Positions 8,066-16,947 are shown, counted from the first letter of the stretch. The stretch is 64,000 nt of DNA from Bacillota bacterium (GCA_021846505.1 JAJZWV010000007.1:29491-93490), one strand, 5' to 3'. Numbers and translations: made by a program. The notes: generated by a model not told the origin, from the letters alone.

Positions 8066-9090
8066 CCGCTCGCCACGGTGAGATTGGCCAACGTGGCCCC
8101 CACCGTGCCGCTGGGACCCTCCACCACCACGGTGGTGCCCGACACGGTCACCGAGGCGTACACGCCACCGCCGGGCACGTCGCGCTCGGCAACCGTGCGG
8201 CCATCCACCACCACGTCAGTGGCGCTGCCTTTCGCGTAGGGGCCCGCGGGTCCGGCCTTCCACTCGGTAGCCAGCACGGGCGCGCCGCTGCTGGCGTCGT
8301 ACTGCATCAAGAGCTCCTGACCATAGGTCGCGGACCGGACAACGTCGACGCTTTCCAGCACCAGTCCGGCATGCACCGTCGGCACCACCACCGAGTACGA
8401 CAACGCTGCCGTGGCCGTCGTGAGGGCGCTGAGGACGGTTGGCGTGGTGTTCACGGCGGTAGCGCCGCTCGGTGGGAGGAATCGGAATGTGCTGCCAGGG
8501 ATGGGGACCGTGGTGGTGAAGGCATCCACCTTGAGCACCATCGTCGTGGCTCCCTCATGCAGCTTCAGCGCCACCGGGTTCAAAGCTTTGGACACCGTCA
8601 GCGATCCGGACGCCGCCTGGCCAGCCAGCTGGCCCCGAAAGGAAATCACCGTGGCTCCGCTGACGGCCTTTTGGTGTTCGAACCGGACACTCCGGAGAAA
8701 TCCCGCCCAATCGAAGGTGACCCAGCGGAGGCCATAGCCGGTGGTCGGCAGCGACGACTCCACTCCATACTGGCTGCTGCCTGACTGGTATGTCCACACG
8801 TTGGTGCCATCGTCCACCGTGGTGCTGGTGCGGCCGGCCGCATTCGTCAGCGACTCCGACACCCGACGGCCGCTCACTTTGACGACTGCGCTGGCATATG
8901 ACGTCCTTTGCTGGCTGTCGCGCATGGCCGCCACCCGCACCGTGAGCGTGTGCGCCGCGGCGGCCCGCGCGGCCAGGGCGGCATGCAGGCGCGCGAGCCC
9001 GCTGGGGCTGCCAGACACCGACGGCAAGCCGCCGCAGGCGGCCAGCAGCCCCACCAGCGCCACCAGCAGCCAGCCTGCATGCCGATGCAC
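8062..9090 (-). CDS. LolA/RseB-like lipoprotein
   Basis: GTG 9090, preceded by GAGGGAGGTGG, gives a textbook short lipoprotein signal: MHRHAGWLLVALVG then the lipobox LAAC. The mature part (about 320 residues) is rich in beta strands with Ser, Thr and Val. The pattern 'TLTVRVAAMRDSQQRTSYA ... TVDDGTNVWTYQ ... GYGLRWVTFDWAGFL' resembles the LolA/LppX/RseB fold, which forms an open barrel that carries or senses a lipid. In Gram-positives such proteins often sit beside regulators of envelope stress. The convergent two-component system ends exactly where this gene ends, but no functional link is shown. Confidence 0.7.
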   Translation of the reverse strand: MHRHAGWLLVALVGLLAACGGLPSVSGSPSGLARLHAALAARAAAAHTLTVRVAAMRDSQQRTSYASAVVKVSGRRVSESLTNAAGRTSTTVDDGTNVWTYQSGSSQYGVESSLPTTGYGLRWVTFDWAGFLRSVRFEHQKAVSGATVISFRGQLAGQAASGSLTVSKALNPVALKLHEGATTMVLKVDAFTTTVPIPGSTFRFLPPSGATAVNTTPTVLSALTTATAALSYSVVVPTVHAGLVLESVDVVRSATYGQELLMQYDASSGAPVLATEWKAGPAGPYAKGSATDVVVDGRTVAERDVPGGGVYASVTVSGTTVVVEGPSGTVGATLANLTVASG

Positions 9091-9386
9091 GGCCGCCACC
9101 TCCCTCGATTTGCTGACGGCCCACCGGCAAAGCCGCCGATGGCTGTCCCGTCCCTGGATCCTACGCCGTTGGCGCCGAGGCTTCAACCCGCCCGTGCAAT
9201 TCGCATCCAGCTGCTAGACACGCCACGTCTAAGCCGCTTAAGATTGGTGCGACCACATGCAAGCCTCAAGCGATCTGGGCGCGACTCCATAACTCTGTCC
9301 GATGCTGGCGAGATGGACGAGCCGAACCGAACTCCGATGAACACGTGAACACGATGACTCGGAATTGAGAGGCAGGATGAGAAGAC

Positions 9387-9914
9387 ATGGCAGATGAGCG
9401 GCCGGACCGAGTAGCGATATTCGTCGACGGGGCCAACATGTTCTATGCCCAGCGCATTTTGAGCTGGCACCTGGACTTCGCGCGCGTGATCGAGCACTTT
9501 ACCCGCGGCGCCGAGCTGTACAACGCATACTACTACACCGGCGTGCAAGTGCCGCCCGACTTGTCGCAGCGCGACTTTTTGACCGCGCTGCGCCATCTGG
9601 GCTTCACGGTCCGCGAGAAAGTCATCAAAGAGGCGTACGACCAAAGCAACTCCACCACCATCCGCCGCGCCAACTTGGACATCGAAATTGTCATCGACAT
9701 GTTCAACACAGCGGGCCGGTATGACGTGGCGGTGCTGATGAGCGGGGACGGAGACTTTGAGCGCGCGGTCGAGCTTCTGCGCTCGAAAGGCAAAGAGATC
9801 ATAGGCGTGGGCACCCGCGGCATGATCGCGGCGGAGTTGGAGAATGCCTGCGATCGGTACGTGAAGCTGGAGGACATCCGAGACGCGGTCGAGAAAATTC
9901 GCAGCCCGCAATAG
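9387..9914 (+). CDS. NYN-domain ribonuclease-like protein (LabA/DUF88)
   Basis: ATG 9387 lies after GAGGCAGGATGAGAAGAC. The 175-residue protein is a single NYN domain of the LabA/DUF88 type, a PIN-like metal-dependent nuclease fold acting on RNA. Acidic residues expected in the active site are visible: Asp14 in AIFVDGANMFY, Asp98 and Asp104 around NLDIEIVIDM, and Asp121/Asp123 in LMSGDGDFE. The length equals that of the isolated domain. The gene stands alone: the 296 bases before it, shared with the divergent lipoprotein promoter, hold no other gene I can support. Confidence 0.88.
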   Translation: MADERPDRVAIFVDGANMFYAQRILSWHLDFARVIEHFTRGAELYNAYYYTGVQVPPDLSQRDFLTALRHLGFTVREKVIKEAYDQSNSTTIRRANLDIEIVIDMFNTAGRYDVAVLMSGDGDFERAVELLRSKGKEIIGVGTRGMIAAELENACDRYVKLEDIRDAVEKIRSPQ

Positions 9915-10039
9915 CGCCCTGGAGCCCTTTTTCAGGCACGGGTGCTCGTCGGCCCTGCTTCCCCCGGGGCCGAAGGGCACCCCATGACTCCCACACGGCG
10001 CCCCTGGGTGGGGCCACGGGGAGTTTCGCCCCGGCGGCG

Positions 10040-10539
10040 CTAGCGGTCGATGTACATCCCTTCCCAAAACAGCAGGGGGGTCGCGGCGCAGCTTTTGGGA
10101 GCAGCGCCGCCATCGTGGACGGCGGCCACCACGATTGTGTGATCTCCGGCGTCATGGGTTCTCGCTACTCGGCAGTCCAGCCAGGCCAGGGCGCCGGGCC
10201 AGTAAGGGTGCCCGGCTGCCGTGGCCCCAACCTCCTCGGCATCCACCCCCCGATTGGCATGGCGCGCAAATCGCTCGGCCGCCGCTGACTGGCCGCTGCG
10301 GAGAAACGACAGGGTGAAGCGCTGGCCACAGGCCGGAACCAGGCAGGCATGCGCCGACCGCGTCTTGGCCACCACCACCAACCCGGACGGAGGATCGAGC
10401 GACACCGACGTCAGTGCGTTGACCGTCATTCCCCGCCACTGGCCCCACTGGGCACCAGCAGGACCGCCGCGCCGGAGACCCACTGCCTCATCCAGCCGCG
10501 AAATGCGGCGTCGGAGACCGGCGCCGGCTGGGCGCTCAT
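10040..10539 (-). pseudogene. Flavin reductase-like protein, one-base frameshift
   Basis: Two minus-strand frames together make one FMN-binding split-barrel flavin reductase of about 166 residues. The N-terminal part starts at ATG 10539 (MSAQPAPVSDAAFRGWMRQW, then VSGAAVLLVPSGASGG) and stops at 10426-10428. The rest continues in another frame as GMTVNALTSVSLDPPSG, FTLSFLRSGQSAA, LAWLDCRVARTHDAGDHTIV and PLLFWEGMYI. Both halves match the family consensus (GMTVNAFTSVSLDPP; GDHtiv). The break falls in GGCGGGGAATGACG: one more G in the G4 run restores a single frame. It is therefore either a real loss of function, a slippage-prone site or a base-calling error. Flavin reductases pass NAD(P)H electrons to FMN for partner oxygenases. 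Confidence 0.7.
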
Positions 10540-11661
10540 GCGCCGGCCCGCCCGGTGGCACGGGGCAGGGCCCCGTGTTGTGCACCAGCTGGCCAATGCA
10601 GCCCGTGGCGCCGGCCGAGAGTATACCGGCTTGCAAGTACTCTGGAGGCGCCAGATAGACACGGCCACGCACCGTAAGACCCTGCAAGAAAGCCAGCACG
10701 GGCCCCAGCTCCTGCTCCAGGGCCGGCGCGTGGTGCAGGCGGCCCCCTTGCCCACGAGGCGACCACCTTTCCGCGCATGGGTTCGCTCGGCACCAGCTCC
10801 AGCACGTTTTTTAATGCCCCAGTATACGGAACCCCGATAAGTTGGGGTAACCACTTATAAGGGCGTCGGCTTTCACCCCCTCACTCACCGCCGCTGGGAT
10901 GTCTGGGCCGTCCGGGGCCAGCGGCCCCCATCGCAGAACTCCGCCGCATGCGGCCGGACATGCGCCCGCACGGCGGCGGCGCGCGAGTGCGGCCCCTCAC
11001 GGGCCGAGGTCGCCACCATCCTCGTGTGCTCTTCGTGTGCTGATCCTGACCCGCTGCGACGGCAGCGACCGCACCCGCGGCACCTCGCGGCCAAACGCCT
11101 CCACCGCTTCGACGAAGCGCAGGAATCCGCACTGCACCAGGCCGTGTCACCCGGATTTAGCGGCGGTGCCGGGACTTGCAAGAAACACCTCGATGGCGTG
11201 TGGGGCCGCAGGGATTACGGGCGCGCCATTCCGCAACCGCTGACGTATCCGAACGCCGCCGTGATGGCGTCCCTAGCTGTGTGCTCTCTCGACCCCCGGC
11301 CGGATCCACCACACCAGCATCCGCGCGTCCCAGAAGGCATCCTCCGCCTCGGCAGGTAGCCGCACCGCCGTCAGCCTCCTCACCGCGGCCGTCGCGCCGG
11401 GCGTTCTTGTTGGGGTCTGGGACCGCCACGGCCGCCGTCACGGCACTGACATCAAACCTCAGGACGGAGGACACTCGCTCACAGCACTCGGTCGTGCTGC
11501 GGCTTCCGCCCCTGGCCGTGCGATGCGCCGGGCGCGCAGCCCGCGGCTCCTGCGATGAGGGGAGTGGGGCGGGTGCTTGTCATGCCTTCCCGCTCGGCTG
11601 GGTGGCAGTACGGCTTGAGAGAGCCCGACGCCGGTGATAGCATCCTATAGGAGGAGATCGC
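10540..11661. other. 1.1-kb stretch without a supported gene
   Basis: All six frames were read. The open frames here lack ribosome binding sites and family features and look like chance frames of GC-rich DNA. On the minus strand around 10550-10805 fragments such as ELVPSEPMRGKVV and YLAPPEYLQAGILSAGATG sit in different frames and may be remains of a gene ahead of the flavin reductase; I do not recognise it. Nothing convincing is seen at 10860-11640. Confidence 0.5.
10837..10858. promoter_or_regulatory. Inverted repeat, possible operator
   Basis: Arms ATAAGT and ACTTAT are separated by the ten bases TGGGGTAACC in an AT-richer patch upstream of the flavin-reductase remnant. The GTAACC-ACTTAT half resembles sites used by small winged-helix redox regulators (HxlR type), a comparison from memory only. 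No regulator gene is adjacent. Confidence 0.3.
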
Positions 11662-11886
11662 GTGGCCGATTATCAGCAGCGTATCGTGCTGGATCCTGCG
11701 GTCCGGAGTGGCAATTCCATCGTCAAAGGCACCCGCATCGCCGTGGCGGATATTCTCGACTATTTCGTGGGGGGTATGGCGATTGGGGACATCCTGGCCG
11801 ACTTTCCTGACGTGCGCGAGGACCACATGCCGGCAGCGTGCGCTTTTGCCGCCGATCGTGAGCGCCATCTGCTTGCTCGCTCATGA
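11662..11886 (+). CDS. DUF433 antitoxin
   Basis: GTG 11662 has AGGAGGAGATCGC directly upstream. The 74-residue product (ADYQQRIVLDPAVRSGNSIV, KGTRIAVADILDYFVGGM, GDILADFPDV) is a complete DUF433 protein: a small helix-turn-helix fold that usually pairs with a DUF5615 PIN-like toxin. The 'G.p.ikGTRI.v..il' signature is intact. The stop overlaps the ATG of the next frame (ATGA), the usual arrangement of the pair. The toxin frame behind it is broken, so this antitoxin is probably an orphan. Confidence 0.85.
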   Translation: MADYQQRIVLDPAVRSGNSIVKGTRIAVADILDYFVGGMAIGDILADFPDVREDHMPAACAFAADRERHLLARS

Positions 11887-12165
11887 CACGCCGGTTGGAT
11901 GAAAACCTCTCGGCTCACTAGCCAGTTGGCCGCCGCGTACGGGCGCTGCTTCCACGTCCGTGATGTCGGTCTGGTCGGTTGCTCCGATGATGAGATCCGG
12001 CATTGTGCGGCATGCGATCGCCATATCCTCGTGACCAAGGCCATTGGCTTCTATCGCCGCAGCATGCTGCGTGGGCACCACGCCAGGTCATTTGGGCCCG
12101 GTTCGGCCCGCCACGACCTACGCCGTGGCGGGCCGCCTCAAAGCCCGGCAGGCTCTGCTCCCGAG
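11883..12165 (+). pseudogene. DUF5615 PIN-like toxin, frameshifted
   Basis: The frame from ATG 11883 begins MTRRLDENLSAH, matching the DUF5615 start 'M+.LLDENLS', then hits TAG at 11919. One base on, the frame continues as SQLAAAYGRCFHVRDVGLVG and CSDDEIRHCAACDRHILVTK, which fits 'HVRDlGL.g.sD.eI...A....++VTkD'. After GFYRRSMLRG the match switches frame again (PRQVIWARFG, then ATTYAVAGRLKARQALL). At least two to three indels are therefore needed to restore the gene. Toxins of this family are RNases held in check by DUF433 partners. I read this as an inactivated toxin; sequencing error is less likely here because several lesions are needed within 200 bases. Confidence 0.7.
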
Positions 12166-12381
12166 GTTGCCGCGCCCCCAGAGGCGGCGCTTTGGACATC
12201 GGCCCTATAGGGTGCCAGCCGCCCTCTCGGGTGGGCGCGGCGCTGGTGGGGCCGTCCGAAGCTCGCCTCGCCCACGACCACTCTGCCACAGAGGGGCCTG
12301 GCTGGCCACGTATCTGACTGCTCCCCCGCGAAGAGCGGATGACCGCTAGCTTCCCAGGGTGTGAAAAGGAGGGCGCTTCCC

Positions 12382-13194
12382 ATGGCATTGGCCCTGACCG
12401 CGGAGCTCGCTCGGCATCTGGAGTCTGGTGCGGCCGAGGCGCTTCCACGCCTGCTGGCCGCTCTGCGCTCGGTGGCCCCGGATCAGCCAAGTGACCTCCT
12501 GGCGCGGGACGACGTTGCCGCGCTCTACGGCGGGCCCACCTCTCCCCTCAATGACGCCATCGGGCTGGGCCTGTTTGGGCCCGCAACGCCTGAAGCGCTG
12601 GACGCCGTGGAAGCATTCTTCGAGGCCCACAGCCATCCGTCGGTCGTCAGCGTGATATCGCTGGCCCATCCGACCGCGCTGGAGCTGACCGCTGCCCGCG
12701 GCTATCGCCTGACAGACTTTGGGCACCGCTGGGTGCTGGATCTTCGAGCCTGGCACTCCCCGCTCGCCGCTCCCGATGAGCGCGTCCGGCCCGCGCACAC
12801 GCCCGAGGAGGAGCTTACTTGGGCGCGGGCGGTGGAAGGCGGGTTTGCCGACGCGGACGATCTCGGCCCCGAGGTCGACTTGACGGCAGCCCGCACGTTT
12901 TTCCGACTGGAGGGGGCCATGCCGGTCATCGCGCTGCAGGACGGACAGGCGGCGGCGGGCGGGATGCTGGATTTAGTGGGCAACGTGGCGTGCCTCTTTG
13001 CCGCCGCCACTCGGCCGACCTACCGGCGCCGCGGCTTGCAGGCCGCGCTCTTGGACTGGCGGCTCCGAGCGGCTCAAGAGAGGGGCAAGGCGCTGGCCAC
13101 CATCGAGACGGACCCGGGGTCGGCCTCACAGCGCAACGTGGAGCGAATGGGATTTCAGCTGGCGTATGCGATAGCCACGCTCGAGCGGCCCTGA
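12382..13194 (+). CDS. GNAT-family N-acetyltransferase
   Basis: ATG 12382 follows AAAGGAGGGCGCTTCCC, giving 270 residues. The C-terminal half is a GNAT domain: GGMLDLVGNVACLFAAATRP leads into the acetyl-CoA loop TYRRRGLQAALLDWRL (the R/Q-x-x-G-x-A motif), followed by ATIETDPGSASQRNVERMGF. The N-terminal half (residues 1-130) is probably a degenerate second GNAT-like domain, common in proteins of this size. The substrate is unknown. The gene stands alone; the next gene is convergent and shares a hairpin terminator with it. Confidence 0.8.
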   Translation: MALALTAELARHLESGAAEALPRLLAALRSVAPDQPSDLLARDDVAALYGGPTSPLNDAIGLGLFGPATPEALDAVEAFFEAHSHPSVVSVISLAHPTALELTAARGYRLTDFGHRWVLDLRAWHSPLAAPDERVRPAHTPEEELTWARAVEGGFADADDLGPEVDLTAARTFFRLEGAMPVIALQDGQAAAGGMLDLVGNVACLFAAATRPTYRRRGLQAALLDWRLRAAQERGKALATIETDPGSASQRNVERMGFQLAYAIATLERP

Positions 13195-13229
13195 GGCCCG
13201 GCGGCCTTGCTGTGAATAGAGGGAGAGTG

Positions 13230-13274
13230 GATAGAAAGAAAGGCCAGGGCACCGCAGCTAGCGGTGCCCTGGCC
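13230..13274 (-). terminator. Intrinsic terminator of the DUF1540 gene
   Basis: A perfect 14-bp stem (GGCCAGGGCACCGC with its complement) and a 5-base loop lie at 13242-13274. On the minus strand the stem is followed by TTTCTTTCTATCC, the expected T-rich tract. It lies just after the DUF1540 stop and also separates it from the convergent GNAT gene. Confidence 0.85.
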
Positions 13275-13279
13275 GGCCG

Positions 13280-13477
13280 TTAGTGCTTCGGATCGAAGCT
13301 CGCGCAGAAGGTGTCGCGCTCCTGCAGCGTGCCGGCTCCGCCGGCAGCGCTCGAGAGTCCGCCGCCGTGGGCGGTCGCTGACTTCTGCACCCAGATTTCC
13401 GTCAGGTCGCAGTTGTCGCCGCTGGCCCAGTGGAAGCACTCGGCCACCTTGCACTTGATGACTTGTCGCCCGGCCAT
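13280..13477 (-). CDS. DUF1540 small cysteine-rich protein
   Basis: ATG 13477 follows GGGAGGTGAAGCG. The 65-residue product has the DUF1540 pattern: IKCKVAECFHWASGDNC, then LTEIWVQKSATAHGGG, and FCASF near the end, giving Cys at about 9, 14, 23 and 58. This family is small, mostly from spore-forming Firmicutes, and its four cysteines probably bind metal; no function is established. The middle part, rich in Gly, Ala and Ser, is longer than in many relatives. The gene is monocistronic with its own terminator. Confidence 0.85.
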   Translation of the reverse strand: MAGRQVIKCKVAECFHWASGDNCDLTEIWVQKSATAHGGGLSSAAGGAGTLQERDTFCASFDPKH

Positions 13478-13602
13478 CGCTTCACCTCCCGAGATGCCTT
13501 GCGCATCTCCGCGTAGCGTTTACCGCGCCCGCGTTTTTTAGCGCGCCGCGCGCGCTATACTGCCTCCAACAAATTCGGCGGCATCGCCGCAGGGAGGGTG
13601 TT

Positions 13603-14616
13603 ATGCGCGCCATTGTGCTGACTGAGTATGGCGAGCCGGACGTGCTGCGCCTGGCAGACGCCGCCGATCCCACCCCAGGCCCAACCGATGTGCTGGTCGA
13701 CGTGCAAGCCACCGCGGTCAATCGGGCGGACTTGCTGCAGCGCCGGGGCACCTATCCCCCGCCGGGCCCGCGCCCGGCCACCGAAATTTTAGGCTTGGAG
13801 TTCAGCGGGCGCGTGGCGGCGATCGGGTCGGGGGTGACGCAGGTGGCCGTGGGCGACCCGGTGATGGGCCTTTTGCCCGGAGGCGGCTATGCCACACGCG
13901 TGGCCACGCCCGAGCGGATGGTGATGCCGATGCCGCCGGGATTCACGTTTGCCGAGGCGGCGGCGCTGCCGGAAGCGTTCTTCACGGCCTATGACGCTTT
14001 GCAGCAAGTCCGCCTGTCGATGGGCGACACCGTCCTGATTCACGCGGGCGCCAGCGGCGTAGGCACCAGCGCGGTGCAGCTGGCCCACCATCTGGGCGCC
14101 CGCGTGCTGTCCACCTGCTCGGCCGCGAAAATGACCCAGGTGCGGGCGGTGGGAGCCGATGCGGTGTGCGACTACCGCGCCGAGCCCTTCCTGGACTTCG
14201 TGCGGCGGGAAACCCAGGGCCGCGGCGCCGACGCCATCCTTGATTTTGTGGGAGCCAGCTACTTGGAAGCCAACGTGCAGGCGCTGGCCCTGGGTGGTCG
14301 CCTCATCATCATCGGCACGATGAGCGGGAATGCGGCGCCGGTGAGCTTGTCGCAGCTGATGGCCAAGCGCGCTTCCATTGCCGGAACATCGCTCCGAAGC
14401 CGCCCGCTGGAGGAAAAGATGGCGCTGACGCAAGCCGTCGTGCGCCATGTCTGGCCGCTGTGGGCTGATGGCCGCATCCGCCCGGTGATGGATCAGATGT
14501 TTCCGCTGGCTGACGCCGCTGACGCGCACCGGCGGATGGAGGCCAACCAAAATGTGGGCAAGATTGGCCTCGCGGTGGGCCCGGAGGCGCTGACGTCGCC
14601 GGAGGGCCGCCCATGA
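13603..14616 (+). CDS. NAD(P)H:quinone oxidoreductase, zinc-free MDR family
   Basis: ATG 13603 follows GCAGGGAGGGTGTT. The 337-residue protein is a medium-chain reductase of the quinone-reductase (QOR/PIG3) branch: MRAIVLTEYGEPDVL, VNRADLLQRRGTYPPP, EILGLEFSGRVAAIGSGV, then the nucleotide-binding GDTVLIHAGASGVGTSAVQL (about 141-160). Zinc ligands typical of alcohol dehydrogenases are absent. It reduces quinones or other alpha,beta-unsaturated carbonyls with NAD(P)H in the cytoplasm. Its TGA overlaps the ATG of the isochorismatase-like gene, so the two are translationally coupled. Confidence 0.92.
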   Translation: MRAIVLTEYGEPDVLRLADAADPTPGPTDVLVDVQATAVNRADLLQRRGTYPPPGPRPATEILGLEFSGRVAAIGSGVTQVAVGDPVMGLLPGGGYATRVATPERMVMPMPPGFTFAEAAALPEAFFTAYDALQQVRLSMGDTVLIHAGASGVGTSAVQLAHHLGARVLSTCSAAKMTQVRAVGADAVCDYRAEPFLDFVRRETQGRGADAILDFVGASYLEANVQALALGGRLIIIGTMSGNAAPVSLSQLMAKRASIAGTSLRSRPLEEKMALTQAVVRHVWPLWADGRIRPVMDQMFPLADAADAHRRMEANQNVGKIGLAVGPEALTSPEGRP

Positions 14617-15176
14617 GCGCCCCCGCGCTGGTGCTCATCGATATCCAGCAGGATTACTTTGCCGGCGGGCGGATGCCGCTGGAGGAGCCCGAGCGGGCCG
14701 CCGAGGTGGCCGGAGCCGTGCTGGCGCGCTTTCGGAGCTGGGGCTGGCCGGTCGTGCATGTGCGCCACGAGTCCAAGGCGCCGGGCGCCACGTTTTTCCT
14801 GCCGGGCACGGAGGGGCTCGCGTTCCACCCCGCGGTGGCGCCCGCACCCGGCGAAGTGGTGATGACCAAGCACTATCCCAATGCGTTTCGCGGCACCGCA
14901 CTTGCCACATGGCTGCAGTCGCGGGGGGTGGACACCCTGGTCATCGCGGGCATGATGACCCACATGTGCGTCGACACCACGGTGCGGGCCGCGCGCGACC
15001 TGTCGTTCACGAACTGGGTGGTGGCCGATGCCACGGCCACGCGCGCCCTCGCCTATGCTGGGGCAGACATTCCCGCGCGCGCCGTGGCGGGCGCCTTCCT
15101 GGCCGCGCTCGATGGATCGTTTGCGCGCGTGGTGCCGGCCGGCGACCCGTCCCTGCCCTCTGGAAGCCGGCTCTAA
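14613..15176 (+). CDS. Isochorismatase-family cysteine hydrolase
   Basis: The gene overlaps the quinone reductase by four bases (ATGA) and encodes 187 residues. The catalytic triad of the family is visible: Asp10 in LVLIDIQQDYF, Lys86 in EVVMTKHYPNAF and Cys119 in GMMTHMCVDTTVR. The length is normal for a single-domain member. Family members hydrolyse amides or vinyl ethers (nicotinamidase, N-carbamoyl compounds, isochorismate); the substrate is not predictable from sequence. It ends in a hairpin that also includes the end of the opposing gene. Confidence 0.9.
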   Translation: MSAPALVLIDIQQDYFAGGRMPLEEPERAAEVAGAVLARFRSWGWPVVHVRHESKAPGATFFLPGTEGLAFHPAVAPAPGEVVMTKHYPNAFRGTALATWLQSRGVDTLVIAGMMTHMCVDTTVRAARDLSFTNWVVADATATRALAYAGADIPARAVAGAFLAALDGSFARVVPAGDPSLPSGSRL

Positions 15177-15191
15177 AATTAGCCGGCTTCC
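15162..15191 (+). terminator. Hairpin over the ends of two convergent genes
   Basis: GGAAGCCGGCT and AGCCGGCTTCC form a perfect 11-bp stem with the loop CTAAAATT, followed on the plus strand by AGCCGGGTTTTGG. The two stop codons lie in the loop, and the arms are the last codons of the isochorismatase and GNAT genes. Confidence 0.7.
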
Positions 15192-15949
15192 AGCCGGGTT
15201 TTGGTCCACTCCCAGCTGAACCCCAGCGCCTCAGCCAATCGCAGGCCAGCCGAGTTGCTGGATGCCACTTGCGTCACGGCTTGGAGCCAGCCTGTGCGCG
15301 CCCGCGCCCCCAATCCGGCTCCCGCCAGCCGCACGCCGAAGCCCTGCCGGCGCAGGTCGGGCAGCACGCCCAGCCACACCACCTGCACGTCGCGATTGGG
15401 ATTCACCCGGTCGGCATAAAACCCGACGCCGCGCCCTTGGTGCCGCCACAGGTAGCCCTGGCTGCCGGCGTGTCGGTCAAAAAATTGCCACACCACGCGC
15501 CGCCCACCCTTCGTGGCAAACACCTGATCGTACAGGCGTCCCACCGTCTCGGCGTCTCCCGCCGACACCGGCGCCGCTTCCGCCGGGCGGGGCTCCGCCG
15601 GGGGACTGAGCCGTGCCCGCATCTGAAACATCTCGCCCGCGGCCTCCAGCGCTTGCCGCCGGCCAGCCGCCTGCACGCCCGGCTGAAAGCTGTACGCCGC
15701 CACCACCCGCGGCTTGATCCACATCAGCGCCGCTTCGCTGGCCTCTTCCGGTGGCTCATCGGCGTTGAGGCCCAGCACCTGCGTCACCTCGTCACCCACC
15801 CAGGTGATGGCGCCCACCCGCTGGTCAGTCTCCTGGATCCAGCCAAATCGGAGCCCGGCATCGTCGTACCAGGCTTCCCAGTCACGCACCCGGAGCCCAC
15901 TGCCCCATGGATCCTGCGGGGGGCGGCCCGGTACCACTTTGTACGCCAA
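15179..15949 (-). CDS. GNAT-family acetyltransferase
   Basis: The proposed start is TTG 15949, eight bases after AGAGGAGG; GTG 15937 is an alternative. This gives 256 residues. The C-terminal half is a GNAT domain: FYADRVNPNRDVQVVWLGVL, then the acetyl-CoA loop LRRQGFGVRLAGAG, then ASSNSAGLRLAEALGFSWEW. The N-terminal half (DWEAWYDDAGLRFGWIQE, AITWVGDEVTQVLGLN) is a second, diverged copy, as in two-domain acetyltransferases. It begins 29 bases after the BadF-type kinase gene in what looks like a three-gene operon with a GH4 glycosidase, so an acetylated sugar or amino sugar is a possible substrate (inference). Confidence 0.75.
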   Translation of the reverse strand: MAYKVVPGRPPQDPWGSGLRVRDWEAWYDDAGLRFGWIQETDQRVGAITWVGDEVTQVLGLNADEPPEEASEAALMWIKPRVVAAYSFQPGVQAAGRRQALEAAGEMFQMRARLSPPAEPRPAEAAPVSAGDAETVGRLYDQVFATKGGRRVVWQFFDRHAGSQGYLWRHQGRGVGFYADRVNPNRDVQVVWLGVLPDLRRQGFGVRLAGAGLGARARTGWLQAVTQVASSNSAGLRLAEALGFSWEWTKTRLEAG

Positions 15950-15978
15950 CGCCAGCGCCTCCTCTGCATTCCGGTTGC

Positions 15979-16947
15979 TTAAGCCGGCGGCAGAAACTGC
16001 TCCCGCAGCGCGGCTGCCGCACCGCCGCCCCCCACCGCCGCCATGAGCGCCCCCACCACCGGCTCCACCGCGCTCACGTGGGTCCACACCCGGGCCGACA
16101 CCCGGTGCAGGGCCAGGTGAAACGCATCCTGCAGCAGTGGGTGATCCCCAAACCACAGCGACCCTGCCAGCACCACCTCCACGGACTCTGCGGCAGGGTC
16201 GTGCGCCTGGAGGCGCGACACGGCTGCACCGGCGGACTCGCCCAAGCTGGTGCCCATCGCCACCAAAAGATCCTGGCACACCCGGTCGCGCGCCGCCTCC
16301 CGAAAAATTAGTGGAGCGAGCAACCCCAATACCCACTCATCGATGCGGCCAAAATACAGCGCCTCGGCCAGCGCCCCAAAATCGGCCACGCCCAGCGCCG
16401 CCGGAATCGCCTGGGTCAGGCTCGTGGCCGGACCCCGGCCTTCTGCCGCCCGAAAAGCCCGGTGCAGCGCCATTTTCACCAAGTCGCCGCCCCCGCCGAG
16501 GTCACCCAGGGGATAGCCCAGGCCCCCAATGTGAAACGCCCAGCCATCGCGGTGGCGCCCCAGCACATTGGTGCCGGTGCCGGCCAGCACCAGCACTGCA
16601 GCCGGCCCGGATCCGGTCAGGCCCGCCGTCAGGGCAATCTCGGCGTCATTGACGATGGCAAAGGGAAACGCCAGCGCCGACAGCGCGGCCCGGATCCCCT
16701 CCACGTCTTGGGGAAAATCGGCGCCGGCCATGCCCAGCACCGCCGCCGCCACGTCCGCCGGGCTGCCGCCGGCTTCCGACAGCGCCGCCGCCACGGCAGC
16801 CGCCACCGCCGCTGCAGCAGGCGCCATGCCCACCACCTGGTGGTTGGACGGCCCAGCCGTGCCCCGCCCCACGATGCGGCGGCCATCCGACACCAGCGCC
16901 ACCGTGTTGGTGGCCCCGCCATCCACGCCGACGTACAGCCGGCTCAC
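15979..16947 (-). CDS. BadF/BadG/BcrA-type ATPase, probable N-acetylglucosamine kinase
   Basis: 322 residues of the ASKHA fold. Phosphate 1 is YVGVDGGATNTVALV near the N-terminus, the adenosine/phosphate 2 region is VLVLAGTGTNVLGRHRDG, and GGLGYPLGDLGGGGDLVKMAL is the loop typical of GlcNAc kinases in this family. Members without Fe-S cysteines, as here, phosphorylate amino sugars using ATP in the cytoplasm. The gene overlaps the upstream GH4 glycosidase gene by four bases. Kinase and glycosidase therefore likely act on the same sugar, for example a cell-wall- or chitin-derived one (inference). Confidence 0.85.
   Translation of the reverse strand: MSRLYVGVDGGATNTVALVSDGRRIVGRGTAGPSNHQVVGMAPAAAAVAAAVAAALSEAGGSPADVAAAVLGMAGADFPQDVEGIRAALSALAFPFAIVNDAEIALTAGLTGSGPAAVLVLAGTGTNVLGRHRDGWAFHIGGLGYPLGDLGGGGDLVKMALHRAFRAAEGRGPATSLTQAIPAALGVADFGALAEALYFGRIDEWVLGLLAPLIFREAARDRVCQDLLVAMGTSLGESAGAAVSRLQAHDPAAESVEVVLAGSLWFGDHPLLQDAFHLALHRVSARVWTHVSAVEPVVGALMAAVGGGGAAAALREQFLPPA

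Noticed and set aside
8665..8682. tRNA T-loop-like GTGTTCGAACCGG
   Set aside because: It lies inside the lipoprotein gene and no acceptor, D or anticodon stems can be drawn around it.
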